64,000 nucleotides of DNA, taken from Paenibacillus sp. JNUCC-31 (GTDB lineage: Bacteria; Bacillota; Bacilli; Paenibacillales; Paenibacillaceae). Both the position numbers and the translations under genes were made by a program. The stretch lies in contig NZ_CP062165.1 in assembly GCF_014844075.1 (NCBI RefSeq), forward strand, positions 3,782,001 to 3,846,000, written 5' to 3'. Positions 52,286 to 61,719 of this stretch are shown here, piece by piece. Numbering within the stretch: position 1 is the stretch's first letter; every line of letters starts with the position of its first letter. The notes beneath the pieces were generated by a model. That model had not been told where the DNA came from. It saw only the letters and a program-made list of their open reading frames with translations, and searched no databases.

Positions 52286-52474
52286 GTGAGAGAACCGAAG
52301 CAGATTAGAGACCAAATCGAACGGAACAGGCATGAATTGAGTCGTTTGGCGGAGAATCATGGCATGCAAGACAAACAAGTCCTTCGACAGTCCATGGTAC
52401 TGGACGAGCTTATTAATGAATATAATCATTTTAAATATAAAAACCGTTTCAGGAACAGACAGCCGATTGCATAA
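52286..52474 (+). CDS. Spo0E-like aspartyl-phosphate phosphatase (copy 2)
   Basis: About 62 residues, paralogous to the gene at 51721 (shared RDQIERNRHELSRLAE and RQSMVLDELINEY with the Ser-x-x-x-Asp signature). GTG 52286 is eight bases after GAGGGGG. The duplication includes the leader and micro-ORF. The last codons run into a terminator hairpin. Expected role: dephosphorylation of Spo0A or a related response regulator. Confidence 0.8.
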   Translation: MREPKQIRDQIERNRHELSRLAENHGMQDKQVLRQSMVLDELINEYNHFKYKNRFRNRQPIA

Positions 52475-52490
52475 TGCAGTCGGTTTTTTT
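52462..52490 (+). terminator. Terminator at the end of the second Spo0E-like gene
   Basis: CCGATTGCA pairs with TGCAGTCGG (one mismatch) around TAA, followed by eight T. The stem includes the last codons of the gene. Confidence 0.8.
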
Positions 52491-52516
52491 TGTTCTGGAT
52501 CCCTTAGAAGTGGCAT

Positions 52517-52546
52517 GTCGACTGTAGCGAAACAGTCGGCTTTTTT
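52517..52546 (+). terminator. Second, tandem terminator
   Basis: GTCGACTGT pairs with ACAGTCGGC around a 6-base loop and is followed by TTTTTT; it backs up the terminator 30 bases upstream. Further on, CTGGATAT / ATATCCAG (52628-52656) forms another hairpin ahead of the kinase gene. Confidence 0.75.
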
Positions 52547-52704
52547 GCATTTCTCCGAAACCCTTGTCTCCATCTTGAAATTCCGTACCAATCCCATGAT
52601 TGGCAGGATAGCCATTGATCATTAAAACTGGATATGATGACCCCAGTTATATCCAGCTTGATCTGTGAAGGGGGATCATACAATGATCGGAGGGGGAGGG
52701 ATGA

Positions 52705-54534
52705 ATGGAAATGATGGACAAGGTACAGGATTATTTTGGAAGAAACATGAACCTGCGCACCAAGCTGCTCCTATTGTTCCTGGGGCTAACCTTGCTGCCG
52801 CTAAGCTTGCAGGGAGTCGTGAATTACCTGCATTTCTCGCAGACGATTGATCGCAAGACGGAGCAGTTCACCATTGATATGGTTCGCCAGATTAATACCA
52901 ATCTGAATCGGCTGCTCAAGGACTTCGAGCGGTTGTCGCTCTTGCCGCTCTACGATCAGATGGTGCTCGGCATTCTGGGCAAATACAATGCTCCGATGGG
53001 ATCGGGTACATGGGCGCGGTCCGATGATTATCTGAAAATGAAGCTCTACACTTCCGGTCAAGCGTATGACCGACCGGAAATTCGTGGCATCCATCTGATC
53101 AGCAACAGTGGCATTTTGTTCTCCAATCTGGATTCGCTGGCAGTGAATCCGGTATGGGACAGCAGGCAGGATGACTGGTTTGCAGAGCTTAACGGCTCGG
53201 AAGGGGAATGGCGTCTGCTTCCTCCGCACGAACCCAGCTATTACACGGGCAGTCATGAAGAGCCGTATATATCGGTTGCCCGTGAGATTCGTGATCCGGG
53301 GACACTCCAGCGACTGGGCTACATTCTGATCGACATCCGGCTGGAAGCCTTCGGCCAACTCTTGTCCAATCTGAATTTTGAGCAAAATGCGAGCCTGATG
53401 ATTGTCGACAGCAAGCAGCGTCTCTTGTTCGAGCGCACCTCTGCCGGAGGTCTTTCCGCATACGACAAACTGTTAAAACATGGCCAGCTTCAAGGCTACG
53501 CAGGCAACCAGAAGGTTGTCCTTGATGGGAAGCCCTATCTCTACGTACAGCACCATTCCAGCTATTCAGGACTTTCGGTGATCAGCCTTACACCTATTGC
53601 CGTTATTCAGAAGGAGTCGGGCGAGATGCTCACGTTTACGTTTGGATTCGCTGTGTTATGTATGGCGGCCGTAGCAGTTCTCGCGGTTCTCTTATCCTAT
53701 CGCATAACGAGGCCGCTGATTCGATTGAAACACAATATGATTCGGGTAGAGCAGGGAGACTTTAGCCAGCGCGTAGCGCACTTTAGCAGTGATGAGTTCG
53801 GACAGATTAGCCGGGGTTTTAACCGAATGATGGAAGAGATTAACCGACTGTTCAACGAGGTATTTCTGTTGGGCATTCAAGAGCGAGAGGCGGAGTTGTC
53901 AGCATTGCAGAGCCAGATCAATCCCCATTTTATATACAACACATTGGAGTCCATCAACATGATGGCGGTTCGCCAGAAGCACGCTGAGGTGTCTGATATG
54001 GTGACGGCACTTGGCAAACTGCTGCGCTATACGATTGATAAGGTGGACCGGAGGGTTCCGCTTCAGGAAGAATTAGCTTTTGTACAATCCTATGTACGCA
54101 TTCAACAGGTACGTTATGACGGCAAGCTGGAGGTAATCTACGACATCGATGAAGCCATTACAGTGTGTCTGATTCCAAAGCTGATATTGCAGCCGTTGGT
54201 GGAGAACGCTGTCTACCATGGCATTGAAGGACAGGCGGATGGCGGAGTGATCTGGGTATCTGCATTGAAATTTGATGATGAGCTGCTGCTGATTGTGCGT
54301 GACAATGGCAAAGGCATGACTCAGGCGGAGATTGATGAATTAAATGAATTCATTGCTCGGCAGCCTTCCAATGAGGCCTTACGCTGCCATGCCGGGGACA
54401 GGCTGGGGCTTAACAATATCGCCCAAAGGCTCCACCTCATGTATGGAGAAGGCGGCAGCCTAAGCGTCGATAGCAGTCCCGGGCAGGGTCTGGCGGTCAC
54501 GATATCCATTGAACTTCAACCGAAAGGGGAATGA
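52705..54534 (+). CDS. YesM-type sensor histidine kinase
   Basis: A 609-residue membrane kinase. Transmembrane segment 1 is near residues 20-40, an extracellular sensor spans about 45-300, and transmembrane segment 2 (LTFTFGFAVLCMAAVAVLAV) is near 310-330. A HAMP domain follows (ITRPLIRLKHNMIRVEQGDF), then the His_kinase domain with the phospho-His in LQSQINPHFIYNTLESIN near 408, and a HATPase domain (VENAVYHGI, NGKGM, GLGLNN-like DRLGLNNIAQRL). It overlaps its response regulator by four bases. Such pairs sense extracellular sugars and activate the adjacent ABC importer genes. Confidence 0.92.
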   Translation: MEMMDKVQDYFGRNMNLRTKLLLLFLGLTLLPLSLQGVVNYLHFSQTIDRKTEQFTIDMVRQINTNLNRLLKDFERLSLLPLYDQMVLGILGKYNAPMGSGTWARSDDYLKMKLYTSGQAYDRPEIRGIHLISNSGILFSNLDSLAVNPVWDSRQDDWFAELNGSEGEWRLLPPHEPSYYTGSHEEPYISVAREIRDPGTLQRLGYILIDIRLEAFGQLLSNLNFEQNASLMIVDSKQRLLFERTSAGGLSAYDKLLKHGQLQGYAGNQKVVLDGKPYLYVQHHSSYSGLSVISLTPIAVIQKESGEMLTFTFGFAVLCMAAVAVLAVLLSYRITRPLIRLKHNMIRVEQGDFSQRVAHFSSDEFGQISRGFNRMMEEINRLFNEVFLLGIQEREAELSALQSQINPHFIYNTLESINMMAVRQKHAEVSDMVTALGKLLRYTIDKVDRRVPLQEELAFVQSYVRIQQVRYDGKLEVIYDIDEAITVCLIPKLILQPLVENAVYHGIEGQADGGVIWVSALKFDDELLLIVRDNGKGMTQAEIDELNEFIARQPSNEALRCHAGDRLGLNNIAQRLHLMYGEGGSLSVDSSPGQGLAVTISIELQPKGE

Positions 54535-55307
54535 AGCGCATGTATAAAGTATTGCTTGTGGAGGATGAGACGGTCATCCGTCAGGGACTGAGAGAGCTGA
54601 TTGTACAGGCGGCTCCTCAGTTCGAGGTAACAGGTGAAGCTTCGAGCGGAGCCGAGGCACTGGATTTTCTGAGATGTGAAGTACCGGATGTGTTGATCAC
54701 GGATATTCGCATGCGTGAAATGGACGGGCTGACACTGGTATCCAAAGCAAGAGATATGTACCCTGAATTGCTGATGATCATCATAAGCGGCTACGGGGAG
54801 TTTGAATATGCACGCAGGGCAATGGAATACGGGGTGTTGAACTATCTGCTGAAGCCGATTGAACGTCATGAACTGGCATTATGCATCCAAAAAATTCAAT
54901 TGCTGCTGGATCGCAGGTACGGCATTTCAACCCTTCCAGTCACTGAGTCATCTGGGAAAGTAGAGCACTCCGGCGGAGATACGCGGAAAATTATCCGAGA
55001 TGTGAAGGAGCACATCAAGCAGCACCCCGATGGGGATCTGCGACTTCAGACCATAGCAGCTCTGGTTAATCTGAACCCCACCTATCTAAGCCAGTTGTTC
55101 AAGAACGAAACAGGAACCAATTATTCCGAATACATTGCTGAGGCTCGTATGGAACGGGCCAAGTGGCTGCTGGTTAACACAGGACTCAAAATCTATGATG
55201 TTGCAAGGTTATCCGGGCATCAGAGTCCCAAGCACTTCATGCTGGTATTCAAGCAGCAGGTGGGCTGGACAGCAGGGGAATATCGTGACCGATTCAGTAT
55301 TTCTTGA
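54531..55307 (+). CDS. YesN-type response regulator with AraC helix-turn-helix
   Basis: A 258-residue regulator. The receiver domain (about residues 4-120) has the acidic VEDE, phospho-acceptor Asp in VLITDIRMREMDG and the lysine in LLKPIERHE. A C-terminal AraC/XylS double helix-turn-helix (about 155-258) contains LVNLNPTYLSQLFKNETG and GHQSPKHFMLVFKQQVG. It starts at ATG overlapping the kinase stop (ATGA). The probable target is the importer operon starting 100 bases downstream. Confidence 0.92.
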   Translation: MKRMYKVLLVEDETVIRQGLRELIVQAAPQFEVTGEASSGAEALDFLRCEVPDVLITDIRMREMDGLTLVSKARDMYPELLMIIISGYGEFEYARRAMEYGVLNYLLKPIERHELALCIQKIQLLLDRRYGISTLPVTESSGKVEHSGGDTRKIIRDVKEHIKQHPDGDLRLQTIAALVNLNPTYLSQLFKNETGTNYSEYIAEARMERAKWLLVNTGLKIYDVARLSGHQSPKHFMLVFKQQVGWTAGEYRDRFSIS

Positions 55308-55410
55308 AAAACCATACCATTTCTGTAATTGACGTGATTTATGCGCTGAGGGTGCCTTCGTTATACTTTGGTTGCACATGTATACCACCAAGTCCATAAG
55401 GGGGATTTTC

Positions 55411-56706
55411 ATGAAAAAAGCAGGGCTGACGTTGATACTCTTACTCATGATGTTGGCTTCGATCGGCTGCACAAGCTCCAATTCCGGAAGTGATCCTGGG
55501 CAAGCAGCCGGGGAGAATGGAGAGGTTGAGCTCAAATTCATGATGTGGGGCAATCAGGCACATATGGATGTATACACCAAGCTGATCGATGGCTTCACGC
55601 AGGAAAATCCAGGCATCAAGGTGACGATGGAATCCGTACCTTTCGCGGAATACCAGCAAAAAATTTCGGTGCTTGCCGCTGGCGGCTCTCTCCCGGATAT
55701 CGCCTGGGTATCGGAGCGGATGATACCTCAATTCAAATCCAATCACATCCTGGCCGATGTATCCGAGTTCAAGGATGATGCACAGTTCAAGCTGGATGAT
55801 TATATACCAAGCACATTGGATTTGTTCCGTGATGGGGATCAGCTGCTGGGGCTGCCTTTCTCCACACCTCCGGTGGTTATGTTCTACAATAAAACGCTGT
55901 TCGACAAAGCCGGCCTGACTGATCCCAATACGCTCGCCGCTCAAGGGAAATGGACATGGGAACAGTTCGAGGAGTCCGCCAAGGCGATTACCAGCAAGGA
56001 GGCTGCCAACCGAATCTATGGCGCCAACTTCTTTCGAGACTGGAAGACCTGGGCTGTGCTCTCCTCGTATTCCTGGTCCAATGGCAGCGGCCCATTCGAT
56101 GAAGGCATGACGAAGTTTACCTGGAATGATGCCTATGGCGTACAGACCTTTGAACTGCTGGAGCGCATGATGTTCACTGATGAATCACACCCGAAAGCGG
56201 GCGAGCAGGTCAGCTTCGATGCAGGCAATGTGGGCATGTTCTTCGATAACTACAGCTATGTCTCCAAAGCAAGGGAGATTACGGATTTTGAATGGAGCAT
56301 TGCTCCCATGCCTTCCGGTTCACAGGGCAGCGTACCAATGCTTGGTCAGGCTGGATATGCCATGTTCAACGACAGCAAACATCCGGAGGAAACCAAGAAG
56401 CTGCTGAAGTATTTTGCCAGTGAGCAGGGCATTCAGGCGACGGCCACCTACTTTGTGCCTCCGCGTACCTCTGTGCTGAACTCCGATGCGTTCATTAATC
56501 AGCCGAATAATCCGAGCAAGGAGCATATTGTACAGGCGGTGATTAATGAAATGCCGAAAGCGCGCTTGATTCCCGGCCATATCCGTTGGCAGGATATCGA
56601 TAATGCGGTGCTGCAGGGGTTTGACCGACTGTTCGCCCGTTCAGCGACACCCGAGGATAATCTGAAGCAAATGCAGGAAGAGATCCAAAGCGTGCTGCAA
56701 CAATAA
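55411..56706 (+). CDS. ABC transporter sugar-binding lipoprotein (second system)
   Basis: A 431-residue extracellular sugar-binding protein. The lipobox ASIGC ends a signal peptide at about residue 22, followed by the SBP_bac_1 fold (LKFMMWGNQAHMDVY, LPDIAWVSERMIPQF, PVVMFYNKTLFDKAG). AAGGGGG six bases before ATG 55411 sets the start; the frame is open 13 codons upstream. It heads an operon with a TIM-barrel-like protein, two permeases and a FAD oxidoreductase, under probable control of the preceding two-component system. Ligand unknown. Confidence 0.9.
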   Translation: MKKAGLTLILLLMMLASIGCTSSNSGSDPGQAAGENGEVELKFMMWGNQAHMDVYTKLIDGFTQENPGIKVTMESVPFAEYQQKISVLAAGGSLPDIAWVSERMIPQFKSNHILADVSEFKDDAQFKLDDYIPSTLDLFRDGDQLLGLPFSTPPVVMFYNKTLFDKAGLTDPNTLAAQGKWTWEQFEESAKAITSKEAANRIYGANFFRDWKTWAVLSSYSWSNGSGPFDEGMTKFTWNDAYGVQTFELLERMMFTDESHPKAGEQVSFDAGNVGMFFDNYSYVSKAREITDFEWSIAPMPSGSQGSVPMLGQAGYAMFNDSKHPEETKKLLKYFASEQGIQATATYFVPPRTSVLNSDAFINQPNNPSKEHIVQAVINEMPKARLIPGHIRWQDIDNAVLQGFDRLFARSATPEDNLKQMQEEIQSVLQQ

Positions 56707-56733
56707 ATAATTATATAGAAACAGGAGGTGAGC

Positions 56734-57438
56734 ATGATGGGCAAATTCAAGGCATTGCTTGATCAGAAATCTCTGTCACTTGTGGTCAGCCTACCCGAGA
56801 ACGACCTATCTATGGCGAGGGCAGCAATGGAAGAGGGCGCTGATGCACTGAAGGTGCATTATAATGTCGGTCATCGCGCCAGCGGGAACCATTTTGGTCC
56901 ACTGGACAACTATGCCGAAGTTTTTCAGGCGATCCGGAGCGAGTTTGGCGGCCCGCTTGGGGTCGTGCCGTCCGGCAGTATTGATGGAGCGAGGCGGGAG
57001 GATGTGGAGCGCCTTGCGGGGTTGGGTTTTGACTTCTATTCCATCTATGCACATCACTTGCCATCCTTCATGCTGGATGGTCTGGGGCTGGACCCAACGT
57101 TTGCGATCAATGACGAATATGAACCTTCACTCGTAACATCAGCAGCCCACTATGGCTTCACCGCCCTGGAGGCATCCATTGTGCCCGGGAATGATTATGG
57201 TACACCGCTAAGCTTTGCGGACGTGCTCAAGTATCGCCGTCTGGTCTTGCAGGCGCAGATTCCGGTATTGGTTCCTTCCCAGCGTAAGCTTGTGCCGGAG
57301 GATGTCCGGGTGCTACACCATACCGGGGTCAAGGCGATCATGCTTGGAGCGGTCGTAACAGGCAAAATGGAGGATCAGCTGCGTAGGGCTGTTAACGGGT
57401 TCCGCAATGCGGTGGACAGTCTGAACAGACTGGACTAA
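56734..57438 (+). CDS. Unassigned TIM-barrel-like protein of the sugar-transport operon
   Basis: A 234-residue cytoplasmic protein with alternating beta-strands and helices (LSLVVSLP, ADALKVHYNV, GPLGVVPSGS, FDFYSIYAH, GFTALEASIV, QIPVLVPSQRKL, GVKAIMLGAV). The terminal GVKAIMLGAVVTG resembles a phosphate-binding loop of TIM-barrel aldolases and epimerases. I do not recognise the exact family. AGGAGG precedes ATG 56734, with an alternative GTG at 56728. It lies between the binding protein and the permeases, so a catabolic step for the imported sugar (aldolase or epimerase) is likely. Confidence 0.65.
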   Translation: MMGKFKALLDQKSLSLVVSLPENDLSMARAAMEEGADALKVHYNVGHRASGNHFGPLDNYAEVFQAIRSEFGGPLGVVPSGSIDGARREDVERLAGLGFDFYSIYAHHLPSFMLDGLGLDPTFAINDEYEPSLVTSAAHYGFTALEASIVPGNDYGTPLSFADVLKYRRLVLQAQIPVLVPSQRKLVPEDVRVLHHTGVKAIMLGAVVTGKMEDQLRRAVNGFRNAVDSLNRLD

Positions 57439-57479
57439 GAAGGATTGGGAGAAATTTGATAAAGGGGGAGGGCCTGATT

Positions 57480-58394
57480 GTGACCCATTCACGCAAGCGT
57501 ACAGGAAGAGGTCCGCTCGCCAGAGAGGCCCAGATCGCTGGATGGCTGTTCGTATCACCGATGGTGCTCGGATTTACCCTGCTGCTGCTGTTTCCCATGG
57601 GTTTGGCGTTATACATGAGTCTGACTGATTGGCCGCTGCTGGGGGATCATCGTTTTATTGGACTGGAAAATTACCGGAATATTATGACAGACGCCATGTT
57701 CTGGAAAGTGCTCGCCAATACGGTCTATTTCACTGCGGGGCTTGTACCGCTTAACATTGTGCTCGCCCTGCTGCTCGCATTGCTGCTATCCAGAAGTTTA
57801 CGCGGCATCGGAATTTTCCGCACAGCCATCTTCGTTCCGGTCATGACCTCGCTGATTGTATGGTCCATCGTATGGAAGCTGATGTATGCAACGGAGTCTG
57901 GACTGATCAATCAGCTTCTGTTGATGATCGGCATCAAGGGGCCGGCCTGGCTTTATAATCAGGATCTGGCGATGCCTGCGGTTATTGTGACAAGTGTACT
58001 GAAAAATGTGGGTCTGAATATGGTGCTGTTCATTGCAGCGATTCAGCAGGTGCCGCGTTCATTGTACGAAGCGGCAACACTGGACGGCGCGGGCAAAAGG
58101 GGAACCTTCTTTCATGTCACGCTGCCCATGATTACACCAACGGTCTTTCTAACCATGGTGATGACCGTCATTGGCTCGCTCAAGGTGTTTGGGCAGATCT
58201 ACGTCATGACACAAGGAGGGCCGAGTAACAGCACGAAAGTATTGGTCTATTATATCTGGGAAAAAGCATTCAAATTATTTCAGTTCGGCTACGCCTCTTC
58301 GCTTGCGTATGTGCTGTTCTTTATCGTGCTAATTCTGACGCTGCTGCAATGGCAGCTCCGAAAGAGGTGGGTATTCAATGAAGGCGATGCCTAA
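57480..58394 (+). CDS. ABC sugar transporter permease (MalF/UgpA type, second system)
   Basis: A 304-residue permease with six membrane helices, first near residues 22-44, and the EAA-type loop YEAATLDGAGKRGTFFHVT. GTG 57480 is placed seven bases after GGGGGAGGG; the longer in-frame start contains that site inside it. The end overlaps the next permease gene by 17 bases. No ATPase gene is in this operon, so a shared MsmK-type ATPase such as the one at 6689 would be needed. Confidence 0.9.
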   Translation: MTHSRKRTGRGPLAREAQIAGWLFVSPMVLGFTLLLLFPMGLALYMSLTDWPLLGDHRFIGLENYRNIMTDAMFWKVLANTVYFTAGLVPLNIVLALLLALLLSRSLRGIGIFRTAIFVPVMTSLIVWSIVWKLMYATESGLINQLLLMIGIKGPAWLYNQDLAMPAVIVTSVLKNVGLNMVLFIAAIQQVPRSLYEAATLDGAGKRGTFFHVTLPMITPTVFLTMVMTVIGSLKVFGQIYVMTQGGPSNSTKVLVYYIWEKAFKLFQFGYASSLAYVLFFIVLILTLLQWQLRKRWVFNEGDA

Positions 58395-59232
58395 TCCTTC
58401 GATTCGCAAGGCAGGGGGTGCTCTTGGGACGTATTTGTTGCTGACACTGATCTCGCTGATCATGATTGTTCCATTTATCTGGATGATATCGACGTCGTTC
58501 AAGGAGCCTCAGAGCATATTCACCTATCCACCGCAGTGGATACCAGAATCGTTCCGATTTCAGAACTACATCGATGTTTTTCGATTGATTCCGTTTCATC
58601 GTTTTTATCTGAACAGTGTGTATATTGCTGCTGTGGTTGTGCTGGGTACGGTGTTCTTTGCATCTCTGGCCGGGTACGCATTTGCCAAAATTCCGTTCAA
58701 GGGACGTAATGTGGTATTTCTCATTCTGCTGAGTGCGATGATGATTCCCCATGAGGTGACGGCAATTCCGATGTTTCTGTTCATGCGGCAGCTGGGATGG
58801 ATTGATACACATCTTCCGCTGATTTTACTGCCGATTTTTGGGGCGGGCGGCGTGTTTGGCATCTTTGTGATGCGGCAGTTCTTCATTACGGTACCCACCG
58901 AGCTGGAGGAAGCGGCGATGATTGACGGCTGCAACCGATTCCGGATCTATGCACGTATTATGCTTCCGATTGCCAAGCCCGGTATGGCTACGCTGACAAT
59001 CTTTACTTTTGTGACGATCTGGAATGAGTTTTTCGATCCGTTGATTTTCATTAACTCGCGAGAACTGATGACGCTGCCGCTTGGGTTATCCTTGTTCACG
59101 GATGAAGTGGGAACAGCCTGGCAATATCTGATGAGCGCCACCGTCATGGCGACCCTGCCGCTGCTAATTGTCTTTTTCCTGGCACAGCGGCGCTTCATTG
59201 AGGGAGTTGCCATGACAGGACTGAAAGAGTAG
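58378..59232 (+). CDS. ABC sugar transporter permease (MalG/UgpE type, second system)
   Basis: A 284-residue permease with six membrane segments. It carries LAGYAFAKIPFKGRN and the EAA loop EEAAMIDGCNRFRIYARI. It is translationally coupled to the upstream permease by the 17-base overlap. It would complete the channel for the lipoprotein at 55411. Confidence 0.9.
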   Translation: MKAMPNPSIRKAGGALGTYLLLTLISLIMIVPFIWMISTSFKEPQSIFTYPPQWIPESFRFQNYIDVFRLIPFHRFYLNSVYIAAVVVLGTVFFASLAGYAFAKIPFKGRNVVFLILLSAMMIPHEVTAIPMFLFMRQLGWIDTHLPLILLPIFGAGGVFGIFVMRQFFITVPTELEEAAMIDGCNRFRIYARIMLPIAKPGMATLTIFTFVTIWNEFFDPLIFINSRELMTLPLGLSLFTDEVGTAWQYLMSATVMATLPLLIVFFLAQRRFIEGVAMTGLKE

Positions 59233-59262
59233 CCCATGCAATAGAACGGAAGGAGTGATAAC

Positions 59263-60624
59263 TTGAGTGAACGGATAAGGTTGGGTATCACAAAGGAAGA
59301 AGCGGATGTGGTTGTTGTTGGAGGGGGGCCAGCGGGTATAGCGGCAGCGATCGCTGCTGGACGACAAGGTGTTCGAGTAGTACTGGTGGAACGGTACGGG
59401 TTCGTTGGTGGAATGTCGACCGCCGCCATGGTCTACCCTTGGATGACCTTCCACACGGAGAGTGGTGAACAGGTGATTCGGGGCATCGCCCAGGAAATCG
59501 TTGACCGACTGCAGGCGCGCGGTGGCTCTCCGGGACATCTTCGTGATACGGTTGGATTTGTGCATACCGTTACGCCGTATCATCCAGCCATCTATCAGGT
59601 GGTTGCGGCGGAGATGTTGCAAGAGGCCGGTGTCCGGTTATTATTGCACAGCTTCGTGGATGGAGTTGTCGTTGTGGATGATCGGGTGGAGGCGGTGCGT
59701 CTGACAAACAAGTCTGGCCGCATGGAGCTCAGAGCGAACGTATTCGTGGATGCCAGCGGTGATGCGGATGCGGCTTATCTTGCGGGTGCTTCTGTGGCAA
59801 AGGGGCGAGATGGCGATCACCAGTCACAGCCGATGACCATGAAATTCAGAATGCGTGGTGTGGACCTTGGACGAGTGAAGCGATATATGCAGGAGCACCC
59901 GGAAGATTTCTATACCAAGACGCCTTTCTCCGAGCTGGACAGTATTCCGTTAACCGGGGTGAGCGGCTTCTATTCCCAATGGAAAAAAGCGGGTGTGCCG
60001 ATCAACCGTGATCAGGTGTTGTTTTTTACCGGACCGGCTGAAGATGAAGTGTTGATTAACTGTACCCGGGTGCAGGGGCTCGATGCTACGGATGCAGAGG
60101 ATCTGACCTCTGCCGAACAGGAAGGCAGGAAGCAGGTGCTGATGATCGCTGAGTTTTTGCAGCGCGACGTTCCTGGATTCGAACGGGCTTCGATCTCGGC
60201 AGTAGCGCCCCAGATCGGTATCCGGGAATCCAGGCGGATCATCGGACATTATGCGTTGACCCAGGCGGATGTGGTTGCAGGGCGAAAGTTTGACGATGTA
60301 ATCGCCAGAAGTGGCTATCCGATTGATATTCATGATCCCTCGGGTCAAGGCGTCGTAGCAGCCTTTATCGAAGGAGACGGAGCATACGATATTCCGTACC
60401 GCTCTCTGATTTCCCGCAATATCCGCAATCTGCTGGCGGCAGGACGCTGCATCTCCACCACACATGAGGCTCACGCAACGACAAGGCTGACTCCAAGCTG
60501 TATGGCTACGGGAGAGGCAGCGGGGACAGCCGCTGCTTTAGCTGTGAAGATGAACCTTGATCCGTTGGAGCTGCCGATCGGGCTGCTACAGGCGGAATTA
60601 CGTCGCAACGGAGCAGCGATTTAG
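59263..60624 (+). CDS. FAD-dependent oxidoreductase (PF12831 type)
   Basis: A 453-residue flavoprotein. The dinucleotide fold is VVVVGGGPAGIAAAIAAGRQ near residue 18, then ERYGFVGGMST, and the second FAD region is NLLAAGRCISTTHEAHATTR near the C-terminus. Members of this family are frequently found in sugar or sialate/inositol-like catabolic operons and oxidise an unknown sugar derivative. TTG start after AAGGAGTGATAAC. It is last in the operon; no terminator is obvious, and repeat-derived DNA follows. Confidence 0.85.
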   Translation: MSERIRLGITKEEADVVVVGGGPAGIAAAIAAGRQGVRVVLVERYGFVGGMSTAAMVYPWMTFHTESGEQVIRGIAQEIVDRLQARGGSPGHLRDTVGFVHTVTPYHPAIYQVVAAEMLQEAGVRLLLHSFVDGVVVVDDRVEAVRLTNKSGRMELRANVFVDASGDADAAYLAGASVAKGRDGDHQSQPMTMKFRMRGVDLGRVKRYMQEHPEDFYTKTPFSELDSIPLTGVSGFYSQWKKAGVPINRDQVLFFTGPAEDEVLINCTRVQGLDATDAEDLTSAEQEGRKQVLMIAEFLQRDVPGFERASISAVAPQIGIRESRRIIGHYALTQADVVAGRKFDDVIARSGYPIDIHDPSGQGVVAAFIEGDGAYDIPYRSLISRNIRNLLAAGRCISTTHEAHATTRLTPSCMATGEAAGTAAALAVKMNLDPLELPIGLLQAELRRNGAAI

Positions 60625-60714
60625 GGATGAGCTGAGTGGCAGGTGAATGATAATAAGTTGTCATCATTAGAAATTTACAGGATATTTCGAAGACAGCAGG
60701 CCAATCGGGGAGAG

Positions 60715-60945
60715 ATGAGAAATTCTAACGAAGCTGAGACGTCTTATTCGGGGATAGAAGCTGAAATGAAAAATGTAACGAATCTCAGTGAAGCTATTTT
60801 ACTCCAAACACTGAAATAGCGGGTAAAAGCGGGGAGATCGGAGGAATAGAGCGTCTACGATTCGTTAGATTAGAAAATGTCGCAAATATGGCTAAATAAG
60901 CTTTCCTCAGTTCGTTAGAAATGGGTGGGAAGTTCGTGAATTTAT
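60715..60945. repeat. Dispersed intergenic element, copy 3 (AACGAATC family, diverged)
   Basis: It contains TCTAACGAAGCTGAGACG, TGTAACGAATCTCAGTG, CGATTCGTTAG and CAGTTCGTTAG, the same direct and inverted AACGAA units as the elements at 7801 and 11987. The GGGCTGT end repeats are not seen. It fills the gap between the FAD oxidoreductase and the amino-acid transporter operon. Confidence 0.55.
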
Positions 60946-60961
60946 GAGCATAACTGTACGT

Positions 60962-61002
60962 CCCAAAAAAACTCCAAATCCACGTATGCAGTGGATTTGG
61001 AG
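60962..61002 (-). terminator. Terminator of the amino-acid transporter operon
   Basis: CTCCAAATCCAC pairs perfectly with GTGGATTTGGAG. On the minus strand it is followed by TTTTTTTGGG. Confidence 0.9.
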
Positions 61003-61068
61003 TCTTTGGGGCACTTTCATTCTTTTCATCCATTTGGTTCTTTGCTTCATGTCTATTCCTTCCGTGTA

Positions 61069-61719
61069 TCAATTCATCCGCGCTTCAAGCCGGCGTGCCA
61101 CAATGGACAGCGTATAGTTGATGACGAAGTACAATACGGCTGCGAGCAGCAGGGCAGGGATGACGTAATCGAAGCTTTGACCACCGAGAATCTGCACGTT
61201 GTGCATCAGCTCCGGCAGGGAGATAATAATCGCCAGTGACGTATCCTTGAGCAGCGAGATAAACTGGCTCACCATCGGCGGCGACATGCGCCGTAAAGCT
61301 TGGGGCATAATAATGCCGCCCAATGTCTGCATGTAACTCAGACCGGAGGAACGGGCGGCCTCTATCTGACCGCGTTCAATCGATTTGAGTCCGCTGCGGA
61401 CAATCTCTGCGATCATGGCGCCTTCGAACAGACTGAGTCCAACGACGGTGGACCAGAAGACCGACATTTTGATCCCAAGCTGAGGCAACACCATATGAAT
61501 GAAGAAAATGATGAGCAGCAGCGGCAGATTCCGGATCGTATCCACGATGACGGCCACAATCTGTGACAAGACCGGAATTCGTGTGTACCGAATGGTACCG
61601 AGCACCGTCCCGAGTACAAAACTGAATACAATCGACAGCCCTGCGACTTGCATGGTGATCAGGAATCCGTGCAGCAGGAAACGAAGGTTGGGCCAGGCGT
61701 AGGCCCCGCTAAAGTCCAT
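61069..61719 (-). CDS. glnP: Polar amino acid ABC transporter permease (GlnP type)
   Basis: A 216-residue permease of the His/Gln/Cys family with about five membrane segments. Features are an N-terminal LHGFLITMQVAGLSI and the EAA-type loop GQIEAARSSGLSYMQTLGGIIMPQ-like region near residue 140 (given here as its key part QIEAARSSGLSYMQT). It is last in the minus-strand operon of ATPase, binding protein, permease, permease. Glutamine or glutamate is the most likely ligand, but family members vary. Confidence 0.88.
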   Translation of the reverse strand: MDFSGAYAWPNLRFLLHGFLITMQVAGLSIVFSFVLGTVLGTIRYTRIPVLSQIVAVIVDTIRNLPLLLIIFFIHMVLPQLGIKMSVFWSTVVGLSLFEGAMIAEIVRSGLKSIERGQIEAARSSGLSYMQTLGGIIMPQALRRMSPPMVSQFISLLKDTSLAIIISLPELMHNVQILGGQSFDYVIPALLLAAVLYFVINYTLSIVARRLEARMN

